Source of the DNA: Bretschneidera sinensis
Lineage: Eukaryota; Streptophyta; Magnoliopsida; Brassicales; Akaniaceae
NCBI GenBank assembly: GCA_023935145.1
Contig: CM043698.1
Coordinates: forward strand, 74,695,001-74,759,000
DNA length: 64,000 nt
Reading direction: 5' to 3'
The notes beneath the pieces are model-generated. The model saw only the letters and a program-made list of their open reading frames with translations, had not been told where the DNA came from and made no database searches. Both the position numbers and the translations under genes were made by a program. Shown here piece after piece: positions 35,101 through 47,759 of this stretch (position 1 is the stretch's first letter; each line of letters begins with the position of its first letter).

Positions 35101-37410
35101 ACAAAATATATGTTTAACCTTCAAAGAGGCATGCATATATATAAGGATTATTTACAATGACATCAATGACATTAAATACTAAATGCATGGGAAGAATAAG
35201 TTCCTTGGCTTGAACTGTTGGCGGTTCTCCTTCCCACCCAATGATGTATGCCCTAGTCATTTCAAGCAAAATGAACTTTTTCCCCTCTCATCTAACCAAA
35301 TAGTTATAATAAAGAGAAAATTTGATAGCAATCTTTCACTATAAGGAGAACATGATCTATTAGCTACTGAACCAATCAAGCCTTGGGTGGGAAGGTCAAT
35401 CTTTTGCCCATGAAATTACTATTTTCTCTAGCTGCCTTGAAGTAATTACTCCATCAGCTTAACTTTTTCCCAATTTGCAATAGTACAATGCTGAAATCTA
35501 TTAGTAATAATGTGATGTTATATTTTTTCCCTCAATTGTGCATAATGTCTTGTCTTGGAGTTGTAATTTACCATTGAGTGGAAGGAAATAACAAGAAATA
35601 ATGAATAAATGTTTGTTGATTTTTGGAAATGGGACAAATAGTTTGGGATAACCAAAATAAGTAAGGGTGGACGAGAATATTGGGACAGATGGACTAGTTA
35701 TCAAGGTCAACACCCAGTTTTACGAGACTAACAATATGAATTCTCACCGCAGGAAAAACTAACATATTAACACGTACCAAATGTTCTCTACAAAGTTCTA
35801 CGACAATGATTGGTGGGGAGTTTAGACTTGATATTGCGGCACGGGCACTATTTCCTGCATTTGCTACCATTAGAGGTACCACATCCATCCTATCAGTGTA
35901 GCCCTCACCACCGAAGACTCCAACAGCTGTTTGCAATGTCCTACAAGTCAAAATGACCATAATTTCATGTACACAACATTCTAATAATTGTTTAATAAAG
36001 CTTAATTTTTTAATATACATCCTAATATATATAAGTAAAGAAGAGAAACTATATGAACAAATTTTTCCCCCAAAGGGGTATTAAAAGCCCCTAAAACCTT
36101 ATAATTAGTCATTCAATAAAATTTGTTTCATAAATTAACATTTTGAAAGAATTATGGAAACGAAAAACAGAAGAGAAATTGCAAACAGTTGCTTCCTCGT
36201 CTGGCACATACAAGTTATGGAAAGATATGCCCTCCCCAAGTAAAAAGAAGAAAACACAAAATAAATCCTCTTCAAAGACTTTATAAGCAACCTGATGTAG
36301 AATAGGAAAAAAATATTGATTATTTTGGGATTATCTTGTAATTAAAATATTCTTGGAGATCAAGTAGTAGTATTTTAGGAAACTTAGATTTAGGCAGTTA
36401 GATATTGATCATGATTTGATTTACTTTTAAATAATGTTTGGTGCACTCTATTAGTGTTTAAGATTCAGACTTGATTATGGAATTTTGAGACTTAACCTAT
36501 CTTTCAGTTTCTCTCCTAGTTTTGTTCTTCCACCCTTTGTTCTCCCTCCCTTCTTTTCTACCTAATCTATTTTCTGTCTGTTCTCTGTACTGCTTCTCTA
36601 TTCTCTTTCTTTGCTTCTTCTCAGTCTAATCTACCTGCTTCTCTACTGTTTCTCTCCTTTCTCAATCTATTTCTTATCTCTAAACTATTTGTCCTACATC
36701 ACAACCATAATATGATTTCTGCATGGCAGTCAGTCCAAGCTGATCAGAAACTAACATGATTAATGAAAAATCCTTAACAAGAACAAAACACACTAAGAAT
36801 AGATGATTGTCATGTCAGAAGACATTCATGAAACATTTTTAGTAGAAATAAGAAATGCTGACATCAATACCTTAGCAATGGGGATGTAATGACTAAATCA
36901 ATCCTCTTAGAAAGCCCACATGCATGGACATGCTTACGCAAATTATCAACCTGTAATAGTAACAACAAGGTTTCATACAAGATTTTTCAAGTATAAGGTG
37001 TTCTGTTCAGAATTAGCATAATTTGACCTAATTTTTTTTTTCCTTTTTCAGTGTATTCTGCCTATAACTATAAATGACTCATTCCTTACCTGCTGCCAGC
37101 CCAGTGGGGTGAGTTGTGCATCAAAATATTCAGGAGACATGTACGCTTTGTAGTTCTTATCTCCATTAACATTGTGGATACCCTGTGCATGCCTCACCTG
37201 AATTTATCATTTTATAAGACCACAATGCCTTTATTTGCGAGCAAAAGCCAAGAAAGAAGGCAATCTTGAAGGTCCTTCAAACCAAATATGTAGCAGCTTC
37301 AAATCTGCGATAGGTATAGTATTTATATTGAAAACAAATTTGATACCCACCAGGTGAAGGGTTTTGCAGCGGTGCAATGGAAACAAACTTGGACCAGCTC
37401 CACCCTCCAT
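32189..37410 (-). CDS. Phosphoglycerate mutase-like protein (histidine phosphatase superfamily)
   Basis: The product belongs to the plant 'phosphoglycerate mutase-like' group (as in Arabidopsis AT5G64460 and relatives), with the histidine phosphatase fold. Its substrate is not established here. Coding exons in transcript order: 37410-37351, 37197-37090, 36950-36871, 35940-35778, 34002-33928, 33769-33681, 33067-32948, 32446-32402 and 32315-32189. They sum to 867 bp (288 aa). The catalytic motif LVRHAQGIHN starts at L20 with H23 as likely phospho-acceptor. SPLLRT gives R83, CREH gives E135, and IVTHSGF gives H206, so the full catalytic set is present. The exon ending at 33928 uses a GC donor (GCAAGT) instead of GT. 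A 5' leader exon above 38398 is inferred. Confidence 0.93.
36293..36701. mobile_element. Solo LTR in an intron of the PGM-like gene
   Basis: A 409-bp block starts TGATGTAG and ends CTACATCA, so the ends are short inverted repeats opening with TG and closing with CA. It is flanked on both sides by CAACC (36288-36292 and 36702-36706), a perfect 5-bp target duplication. There is no internal coding region. This is the signature of a solo LTR left by recombination between the two LTRs of a retroelement. Confidence 0.85.
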
Positions 37411-38500
37411 GTCTGCAACTGAACCTAATGTTACTAAGAGAAGTAAGTCAAATACTTGTTAGAGTACATGCAAAAATTGATTGAGAACACTATCTGGTCA
37501 CATTACTATATCAGTAACTTTAAAAGTTCCTGCTAGCAAGCCCAGTACCAATGGACCAAGGAGCAAGTTTAAGAACAGAATCAACTAACCTAAAGTTTCT
37601 ACTATCAAGTCCACTTCAACATCATCCGGAAGAAATGAATGAACTTCAGGCTCTTATAGCGCCTTCAGTTGCACCTTCAATTTTTTTTGCTTTTGCCAGG
37701 GCACTTCTATAAGAAACCCCACTATTTCTAAGAAACCCCGATTTCTTGATTTGGTTCACCTACTAAGGACTCAAACATACATGATAAGAACCACTCGAAC
37801 CCGAAAGCTAAGCTTACTAGTTCTGGACCAAAACTAATCTATGTAAGTTCTTTCTTATATCCCCATGACATTGGATACCAACTCAAGCGTGAACCTCAAT
37901 AGATTCCAACTGTGCACACCAATTCACAAACCAACAATAAAAACGCCAAATAGCATGCAAATACATGGAATCAGAATTTCCAGCATCTACCAAGTTCATC
38001 AACTACCGCATTACTTAAAACGTTTCACGATCATACAACTGAACCAAAATCCCCACAAAGTACCATAAATTTACAATTCGTTGCTCCTCCGATCTTGAAA
38101 GTAAAAAAATCTGATCTTGAAAGTAAGGGAAAAAAAAAAAACTAAAGCACCACAAGCTTAAATGCAGAACCCAAACCCCCCACAAGTGAAATCACCACTA
38201 TTTACCCTTGTAAAAAAAAAATGAAACGGCAAAATAAACCAAAACAAAAAAAGAGGAAAAAATTGAAACAAGACCATCCAACAATTGATTATCAATCAAA
38301 ATTGTGTGTGTACACATACATATATGTATGTATGTATCTACGTATGTATATAAATAGAGAGAGATTATAGGGGTTGGGGGGTTTTACCAGAGAGAGAAGA
38401 GAAGCAGAGAGGAGAGGGAGGGAACCGAGTGGACGGAGAGAAGAATGTTACAAAAGTGCTCCTTTTCTGATGATGACTATTCGTTGGACTGAAACTATAA
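37411..38500 (-). promoter_or_regulatory. 5' leader and leader intron of the PGM-like gene
   Basis: On the minus strand an acceptor GTTGCAG ends two bases before the ATG (37413-37414 in plus coordinates). A good donor (CTCTG then GTAAAAC) lies at 38397, after a GA/CT-rich leader at about 38398-38450. This implies a leader intron of about 985 bp. The promoter would lie above 38500. Transcript data are needed for the true start. Confidence 0.5.
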
Positions 38501-38699
38501 CTAATACCGATTCTCATCTTCAAAATCATGCTGTTTTTAATTAATTTTTTTTTTATAGTAACCCTTAGTGTTAATATGTAATTATTTGGCGTGCCGTTGT
38601 TCTGGATCTCCCTAATCCCTATTGTTTTGTCTGACGGTAGTTTCCTCTTTTCTGTCACAGTCAGAGAGAGCGAATTGCCCAAAAGAAAATGCCTTTTTT

Positions 38700-40999
38700 T
38701 TATTCCTTTTTAAGTCATCAAGAATTCAAGATAGATGGTTTCGCTAATCAAAAGTTTACATTTTTATAATCAAACTTGTTTTGAAGCCTTGCCATGAATT
38801 AGCAGTATGTATTAGATTTTGTTAGATACTATGACTGCCCTAAATATATTTCTTTTATCATTTAATTTTATATCATTATTATATTTGGTAATTTTTATAC
38901 ACATAAAAGCTTGAAGCAGATGGTATTCACAAAATTTAACTTTTATATTATTATTTTAGATTAGATTAGAGAATACTTCGCATTTAATATGTGAGAATTA
39001 TATAATGACTTATAGAAATATAAACTTCAACTTGTTTATTGACCCATCATTTTTGGTATAAATGATTTTTATTATAAGTTTTTCTTTTCTTCTCAAAGAA
39101 ATGATTTTATAAACTTTTTTAAGAGATAAAAATGATGTTTGGTACAAAAAAGGTTAGCTCATCTAAAATTAAAATAATATAAAAGTGCGTTTGATTTTAA
39201 AAATGGTATCGTTTTCAAATTTTATTTTCATAAAAAAAAATATGACATTAAAATTATGTTTGATAATCGAAAACATAAACCGTTTTTTTAAAAATCAATT
39301 TCAAAATCATTTTCAATAAAAAAAAAATATTGAAAATAATGAAAACGCAGAATTGACATATTTTTAAATTTCTGTACAAAAAATCTCAATTCGCACTCGG
39401 CTCAAGTCACCAAATTATCACTTTATTCTCATGTGAATTTTGACAATCTCGACAATATATAGAACCAAAGATTTTCTTCTCGAACAAAATGAGAACATTG
39501 AGGGACAAAGACGGAGTGGAGAATACCATGACGCTACCAATTCATCGTCGTCGTGCCAAGCCTCGAGAAAACCACCACCGTTTTTGTTTAAAAAATTTTG
39601 ATTTGCAAAGGGTTTATATAGAAAATGGACTCACCTATACCCATACTGTACGAAATCCATGTCCGACGTGGTGCCAATACTTCGGACTCGGCAACTAACG
39701 AAACTCACGAAGCTTATGCATGAGATCAAAAAAGAAAAAGAGATGAAAGAAGTGCATGAATACGGAGAATGAAGAAGATGTAGAAGATACTCAGATGAAG
39801 AGTTAGACAACATAATGATGAGAGTGTAACAATTGAGTTCGATGGTAAAATTAATCTGACATGAAACGTGGCACTCTATTGGCCTCTCATTATTTGATTT
39901 CAATTTCAATAGTAAACAATTGTCAACCACTGCCAATAAACAGTGCAGCAGCAACACTGAAGAAACAAAAATTGTAAAATAATCATTAATACTCCTATCA
40001 TAATTTCTTGCTGTTATCGTAATCATGTGTATATATACTTCTATTAATTTCATTATCATTGTCATGATTTGTATTTATATTTTTTAAGAAAATATGCAAT
40101 TTAATAGATATGTGTTGAAAAATACTGTTTAATTTAAAATAACACACCAAAACAAATCGAAACCGAAATATTTTATTTTATTAATTAAGACAATATTATT
40201 CGATAAAAAATTTAAAATATTGATAAGAGATTATTTCTCTATTTCTTTGTTGTTCGCACAACTCTCCAATTTCTTCTTCATCATATTATTTTGAGAGGTA
40301 ACAATGGCTCACCTCTGTACTAGTCCTTATACCAGTTAGCTTAAACCTCTCTTTTATCTCTTATGCTCTGTTGCTAAGTAAAAGAAAAACAAGAAAAGAT
40401 CTCCAAGAAAAAAAAAGAAATAAAAAAAAGAGAAAAGATAAAAAATATCACGATGCAATGTTAAATTTTGTTAATCAATGGTAATTTTATTTATTAATAG
40501 TGTAAATATATAAATAAAAATATTTCACCTTAATAGTTTACTAACAATAATTCATCATTTTCAATTTTTTTCTCAAAAGAAAATAATATCACCAAACACA
40601 TTTTCTCTGTTTTCATTTTAAAAAAAATAATTTGTTTCACTTAAAAAAAAGTTTTTAAAATACAAAAAAGAAAAAATAAAAATTGTTTTCATTTTCTAAA
40701 AACAAAAAATAAAAACAGTTACAAACTCTAACTTTTTTATAATATTTGCATTCTCTAAATGTATGATAATTAATAATAAGTCAATTTAGATAAACTTATC
40801 CAAAATATAATTGTCTGGTATAGATCTGACCCCTTCATTTTATTATTTGTAATCAACTCAAGTTTGGATTTTATATTTTATTTAGGTCCCAAGGTCACCT
40901 GTGTTTAATCATGCTCAAAGTTTAGGGGCCTCAAAAGTACATATGTAAAAGGATACTAAGGTAGTGAGCTTGAGCTCGAATCCACAATCATTGAATTTA

Positions 41000-41060
<61 letters not shown>

Positions 41061-42424
41061 TTTTTCGGTAAGAAGAAGATCGAACTGTCTCCAAAATGAA
41101 AACCCCAAAGGTAACCAATAGACCAAGAGATCCAGGTCTCCTATATAAAGTAATGAATTATATGCAGATATAACGTTGTGAATTCAAATTCCATGAATCC
41201 ATATCTTACTTGAAATAAGATAACTTCATTCGGATCAAACTAGCAGAGCCACTTCGGAATTTGGATTCTGAATAAACAAAGACAGAAATCCCCTGTCCAG
41301 TGTGCTTCTTCATTGTCTGAAGGTAATCACCCAATAAAAAGGTAGCAAAAAATCTGCAGCATTAAGAGAACACAAAAATTAGACAAAGACTTGAATGAAA
41401 TTAGCAAATTGATTTCCTTTGCGTTCACATTAGCCTACCAAGAGAATGAAACTAAATAGAACTAAGATGACTTTGTAAACTAAGCTTGAAACCAAACTGC
41501 ATATTTCGGTTAACCAATGGACTGGAAGCCAAATTGAATTGAATTGTAACCCAATTTCAATTTCCCAAGTGTACCAATTTTCATATGAATTCTATGCAAG
41601 GAATATATACTGATGGTTTTTACAAGAAAAATTATGCCCCAAACTTGAGACAAGGGTCACATTGGATTAACATTACATTAATACAGGCAAACAGAAATGA
41701 AATGAGATTTATTTATCAGGGAAAGTAAATGAAACAAGATTGAAGAGACAGAGAACAACTAGCAAACCCCACCTTTTTCCCCCTTTTTTCTCTCCCTTGA
41801 ACAAAAATGGCATCAGCTCATGTGGGATTGTACCTTACTAATAATTGCAGACAAATGGATGAAATTTTGACTGTTCAGAGATGAGGTTGCTGCTATTTCA
41901 AGGAGCCCTTTGGATTAAGAGGTCCTCTTCCATCTGAAAGAGAGAAAATAAGCATTTAAGTGTGAGAAAAAGAACTAAAAATTGCTTAGTTCATTCCGGA
42001 TTAATGAGTCATAGTTTCATGATCGTACTTGGGATAAATTTCGACCAAAAGCAGAAGACCTATGGCCATCTAAGCCTCTCTCCAGCATGAATTAGATGTC
42101 TTCCTGCAAGAGATAAATCTAATCACATCTGAAAACCCTGACTTTTCTCCTCAATCATGGACTTGTTCGATAATCATAACTCTACCATGACCCTGGTATC
42201 ATTCAGTAACCATTACTTCTGATAATCTGAAGCTAGTTGACCAACTCCAAAAACCCGCAAAGGCTTTATCATCTGCCTACAAACTTCAGACATGTTCTCC
42301 CTCCCAATATGCCAAATTCCAAACATAATCTTCCAAAAGCGACACCAATAATCAACTCCATATTCCTGATCTACTAGAATGCTTCAGATACTCCAAGAAT
42401 CTGATCAAGATTCGAATCAGTGCT
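38700..42424. other. Intergenic stretch between the PGM-like and APO genes
   Basis: No gene is recognised in 38700-41100. The DNA includes several poly-A rich 'TTTGGTA..AAAC' type blocks (39180-39350, 40560-40740) that look like decayed small transposons. A (TA)n run lies at 41004-41057. The last part (about 41200-42424) is probably the APO gene's 3' untranslated region and downstream sequence. The open frame at 39631-40065 (minus) is hydrophobic and low in complexity, with no domain. Confidence 0.4.
41004..41057. repeat. (TA)n microsatellite
   Basis: An uninterrupted TA dinucleotide run of about 27 units. It generates a spurious minus-strand open frame of isoleucine-tyrosine repeats. Confidence 0.95.
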
Positions 42425-44388
42425 TCAGACAACCAACCTCTCTTCATCCTTTCCAGGGACTGCAACATCTTCCCTCATCACATCAGCATAATCATCACTG
42501 ATACGTGCCCCTGCCTGCACAAATAGTTCCACTACCGCAGGCAACATACCATAGTACCTTTTCAAATCATTTACCAGTGGCCTGCCACTCTCAAGATCTC
42601 GAACATGCCACACGTATACAGGAGGAATCAAATCATCAACTGTTGCCTCTTGCCATGCATGCTGCCCATCCCTCATCTGGTGCTTGTAAGCTTGGCAGTT
42701 CCTTACCCTATGACCCTTAGGCCCCACTTGGACCTCAAGGCAGTATCCGCAAGTTTGGACAGCATATTTCTGCATAAGTCTGGAGGCTCGTGACCTTAAC
42801 CTCTCCCAGGCCTCCATGCCCTGAGCAGCAGTTCCTGCACAACAGAAATAATCTAATATGGAAAAGCATTTTGCCAATGTAAAGCACTCCAAAATCATAT
42901 CCTGCCTGGCAAAGAACTTTGGCAGTTATGGATTAAAAGAAACATTAGAAAAATTCAAAAGACAACCTTGTATATAATTGGACTGCAAGTCTATAGACTT
43001 AATATCTTTTCTTGATTTCGCTCTTTTCTGCCAAAACCCAAATGTGTTTATGTCTTTTCCAGGTGCATCTTCTTTGGGATACCTCCGCTCGAAATCGATA
43101 ATCCTACCAGCAACACTATAAGCAGGGAAGACCCTTCTCCTAGTTGGATATTCAGGGATGTCAAAGCCAGCTTGGACACACAATTCTACAATTGCTGGTA
43201 TTAGATCAACTTGGAGCCGCTCATTATGAGAAACAGCTCTTCCTAACCTGTCATATAGATGAAAAGATTCCACGACAGGCAAAACATGTTCTACATCCCC
43301 TCTTTTCCAACTGTGCTCTTTGCTTGCTAGGCTACCAATGACATTGCATGTCCTGATCTTATGTGGTGGGTGACCAACATGAACTTCGCCACACACACTG
43401 CAAACATGAGGAAGCAATTATAATGAAGAAACTTCATGAGGACCCATCTGCCTAGGTAAGAGTAACAAATTGGTAAATATTCTTTAAACTTTTACTTATA
43501 AAAAAAAATATTCTTTAAACTTAATTCTTTTCAATAAGTTTTACGTTAACAGTTCTCCTTTCAATTTGGGTTCCTAACATTGCACTCTAAAAGAGTAGTC
43601 ACTGTAAAGGCAACATATATCCAGATCATTGTCTATGTAATGTCCATATTATCTTTCTACAATCTGGTGATTGAGTTATATATGTGGAGAAATTGCCAGA
43701 ACAACTCACGGCGGCACTACCATTAGGAAATTACTTGTAGTTATTGAGCTTTGGTAACAGAAATATCCAATAGATACTGACTAAGCAACATTTTTTTTTC
43801 TTAGACCTATACAATGGCAATCTCATTCTTGTCCCACTAAAGACCCCTAATTTGAAGCTTCACCAACCTAAAAGAAAAGAAAAGCTCTATAGTTCTTGTA
43901 ATTCTGCTTCCTTTCCAATTATTTCGAAGGCCATGCCTCATAAGAGCTCTTGAACATTGCTCATAACTTTGGTAACATACATGATATTACAAGAAACTGT
44001 TCTTTTACCTGCATGTATATATTGCAATACTCTTGAAAACCCTTGAAACGCAAGTAAACAGTTCAGATCTAGCAGCATACACTTCATGAGCAACTGGAAT
44101 TAATTCCTTAACCAACAAACCATTTTCAGGAGGCCGTAGAATTCTTTCATGAGCCATCTGCTTCTCTTTATTTTCCCGTCTAGCTCTACGCTTGAGATCA
44201 TTGACACTTGTGACCCATGGCTTCCGCTCAGTTCTTTTAAGCTTCCTTGGAAGCTCTGTGCAAGTTGGCCCAGTAGAGAACAAGCAACAGGAACGCTTTA
44301 ATATATCTATAAATACTGAGGTTGCAGCAAAGTTTCGTGTAACTATCTCATGCAGGTTTGCAATTGTTCGAACTCTTCTAGACAACAT
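42425..44388 (-). CDS. APO3: APO-family organelle RNA-binding protein (APO3-like)
   Basis: APO proteins are plant-specific and act in chloroplasts or mitochondria on transcript splicing or complex assembly. Exons: 44388-44009, 43397-42967 and 42834-42425, totalling 1221 bp (406 aa). Two APO domains are present, each with the metal-site pattern CxxC-x5-Gx3HxxRxC: the first has C126, C129, H139 and C144; the second has C299, C302, H312 and C317. The N-terminus (MLSRRVRTIANLHEIVTRNF) is rich in Arg and hydroxylated residues and lacks acidic runs, fitting a mitochondrial presequence. Overall sequence (such as ENGLLVKELIPVAHEVYAAR, and the ending KDEERLVV) is most like APO3; the paralogue assignment is from memory. 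The start was chosen as the first in-frame ATG after an acceptor at 44418. Confidence 0.88.
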
Positions 44389-44899
44389 TCCTGCTGACAA
44401 GAATTCAATCCTATACTCTGAAATATATAATCAGATGAAATTAGCTATAGAAAAAATGACATCAAACTACAATGCCTAATTCAGAAACCCCATAAAACTG
44501 TCAACCACATTCTGCTGCAAGTCTGCAACAGAACTGTCATCAATTAGGTGATGTAACACGACTGGTTCATATTCATGTATAAGAACAACTTTTTTCTTCC
44601 CCCACTTCTTGGGTGATAAGTAAGCAATTTCTTGTTTATATTTAAGGATCCCATCTCTCTCATTTCAATGGATATTTTCTATTTGTTTGATTTTCAGTTT
44701 ATGCTGTTTCTTGAGATCAACTATCAGATATAACATAGATTGAAACTGAAAACTTTAAGCTAAATTATGAATTTACTCCTTGTACTTTGGGGTATTATTA
44801 TTTTACTCCCTAAACTTTCATTTGCATCCATTTAATATATGAACTTTCAAGTGCACAACCACTATGTTAAAATGATTATAACCTTATTCATTTCAGATA

Positions 44900-44946
<47 letters not shown>

Positions 44947-46160
44947 ATCAACTGTGCCAGTTGAGCATTTTGACAAACAGTTTGTGAGCAAAAGCAGGGG
45001 AAAGGGTACTACAAAGCAAACTTGCTCTGGTTCAACACAATAGTAGAATTGAAAGTTATATCATGAGTAAAAAATAAAAACACCTCTGAGTTCATATTGC
45101 AATTACACTTGCATCCCTCTAGTTTGAAAATAAACACTTAAATCCCTCAATCTTACTGGAAGTTGGTCAAACTAGAATAAGATCAGTCAAACATGATGTA
45201 AACTTATTGACATGACATTATTATTTCTTAAATACCAAAACCACCCTTAGGTCTTTATTAAGAACACCTGAAGGATCATCTAACCATAGTCATTATTTTT
45301 CTTTTCCGTCTTCAACACCATCAGCGGACTGACGATATTTTGGACTTATACAAGCACTTCCAGCATATGCAGCATGCACATGAAACCATATCACAAGCAT
45401 TATTCAATTACCTAAATCTTGTATGTCCACTGAATATGGATTATGATGTATGAAAACATTTTCTTAGGCAAACTCTTGCATAGTCATCAATTATCTAAAT
45501 CAGTTGCACATGTCAGATTTCAGGCAAAAATTCATGTTCATATATTTTTTTTTATAAGTTTTATTTTTGCATATCTTTAATAGTCATTAATTTTTTTCCA
45601 AACGTTTCAAAACACAGTTTTTTTTTCTGCAGCACCCTATCAGTAGCTTTGAGAAATCCAGATTTTTTTCCACAACTTTTGCTAACTATAAGCAAAATTA
45701 AAATTTTTGCGGTTGAAAATGCAGATTTTGTCACCCACCACAATAACAAACGTACAAACGTAATCTTACAGGCATTACAATGTCAACTGTGCAGTTGTAT
45801 CCTTGTATAGTAGAATCGAAATTATAATTTTCCCTAATATTTGAAAATAGTAACTGCGTTTCTCAGAAATTATCCATGATAAAAATTAAGTTCTCACCTT
45901 AGATCAACGGCATAATGGAAGATAAATCCAAGAAAAACTGCAGAAATTGCTCCAGTAATTTGTAATCAATAACACGAGCAAAATAAACCTACGATTATCT
46001 AAGACCAAAGTTGTTGCTGAAAGAAAGAGGAGTCCATCGAAATTTACACGCAGCGTGTATAGACTTTCCGTTAGGTTTAACGAGCTTTAGCAAACTCGAA
46101 TCAGGGGCAAAGCGAGAGAAACTGAGACAGGAAGAGAGAAGAGAGTGAAAATTTACAGCC
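44389..46160 (-). promoter_or_regulatory. APO gene leader with likely 5' UTR introns
   Basis: An acceptor TTTCAG ends at 44418-44419 (plus coordinates), 30 bases before the ATG. Good minus-strand donors (TAAG then GTGAGAA near 45895; GGCT then GTAAATT near 46155) suggest one or two leader introns. The stretch 44760-45780 includes an element-like 'TTTACTCC..TGTACTTT' block, a (TA)n run (44904-44943), and an inverted-repeat block at about 45540-45770. Confidence 0.4.
44904..44943. repeat. (TA)n microsatellite
   Basis: A pure TA run of about 20 units in the inferred APO leader intron. Confidence 0.95.
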
Positions 46161-46611
46161 CGTCGGTGCCGTAATTTTGGTGAGAGCTTGAGATAGAAAC
46201 AGAGGCAGAGAATTATGTCGAAGAAGATTACAAGAGGGTTCCGTTTGGGACTTATGAGACTGGGCTCAGACTAGGACTGAGGCTGGGCCTGGGCTTTTAT
46301 ACAAACTTGTTTTATTTTTAAAAAAAACTGATCCAGGCCTTGGCCGAGGCCCGACTGGATAGCTCCTTTTCGCCCCTGATTTACGAAAATGTTATTTTTA
46401 AAACCAATTATTTAAAATAAATAAAAAAACCAAGAGAGATATATGGTTTTGCTAATGCCTCTTGAAGAGTTGAATTTATAGTTTGCTGGGCCTATAAATA
46501 AATGTTCAATTTGATGATTGACCACCATGCAAACCAAAAATTATTAGGTAAAATTCATTGATTAGGTTTTTTTTTTTTTGTTTTACTTTAATTTTGATGC
46601 ACTTGTATAGA

Positions 46612-47752
46612 TTAAATTACATCATTGATCCTCATAGTTTGTTCTTTTGATCAAATTAGACCTCAAACTTCCAATTCCATCAAATAAGTCCATAGACTTT
46701 CAATTTTATCTAATTAAGTTTTTTCGTTAAATCTCCCTTAGGACCTTGACCTCATTGTTTATGCTACAAGGACGTTTGTTTTGTAAGTCACTTTTTATGA
46801 TAAAAAAATGGGCTACACAATGAGAAAGCTTATTCCTAGTATGCGTAAGGTTTAATCATTAGTTTTTTATGCGAAGACAAAATTTTTTACTAATTAAACT
46901 AATTGACACCCACAAAATTTAGGAAGTAACTTCATTGACATGATTATTGGTCGCGCTTGAAGAGTTATCAACTCATCTTACATTTTGCACTCCACAACTT
47001 ATCTCACAAGTATAAACCTTTCGCATTCAGCTAATTGTCTCATTGATATTTCATAATAATTGAAAATTATCTCTTGAGAATCCCTATATGAGATCTCATG
47101 CCACTTAATACCAATTGTCACATGATTTTTTACTCCAAAAGTATCATAGGGTCTAAACCTTGGTTGAGGTAGTGTCATTAGATTTGGCGGCATAGTAAAA
47201 TTATTAATATAATTTGGTGTTACAAACCTATAAAGTGTAGGGCAGCGAACATGCATCTGATAATATAATATGTATTTTTCTTGAAAAAAATATACTTTTA
47301 AAAATCATATGTACTATTCGTTATGCTCTTTCTTGCGAGTATTCTAGTGGCCACCTAAGACCTTTGAGATAAGTAAAATGTTCTCGCAATGTGAGCACAC
47401 ATGAGGAAGAGAGTGAGTTAAACTCAAACACAATTATGCACTCAAAGTTGACGTATGCTTTGATCAATGCTTGAGCAACTCTCACCAGACAATCATTTCA
47501 TCCTTACTTGACTATTAAAATTGAAAGGCATTCGTTTTGAACAAATTAAGAGTGTTTTTATAGAAGGTTTTAAGAGTAATTATCCTAATTTTGTAATAAT
47601 TTTTAACGGAGTTAAGGATAATATAAATGGGTAATTTAATTGGATCAGATTGAAATTATGATAACTTTTTTAATGCAATTGAAAATCTGGAATCAATTTG
47701 ACTAAAAGAACAAACTACATGGACCAATGGTGTGATTAATCCTACTTGTGTT
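46612..47752. mobile_element. Non-autonomous Mutator-like element with ~130-bp TIRs
   Basis: The left end (from GATTAAATTACATCATTGAT at 46610) is matched in reverse complement by the right end (about 47630-47752, finishing near GTGTGATTAATCC). Shared words include AGTTTGTTCTTTT and TTTCAATT in the same order. The interior (about 46750-47600) shows no transposase. Similar but not identical 9-base strings (ACTTGTATA left, ACTTGTGTT right) flank it, which could be a decayed target duplication. Confidence 0.55.
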
Positions 47753-47759
47753 GATGTTT

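Noticed and set aside
34388..35160. Plus-strand open frames in an intron of the PGM-like gene
   Set aside because: No domain. They lie within an intron well defined by conserved exons on the other strand.
39489..40065. Open frames at 39489-39698 (plus) and 39631-40065 (minus)
   Set aside because: No recognisable motif and no splice or leader evidence. They overlap each other on opposite strands.
40915..41118. Minus-strand frame with Ile-Tyr repeats, and a similar one at 57105-57311
   Set aside because: Both are translations of (TA)n microsatellites.
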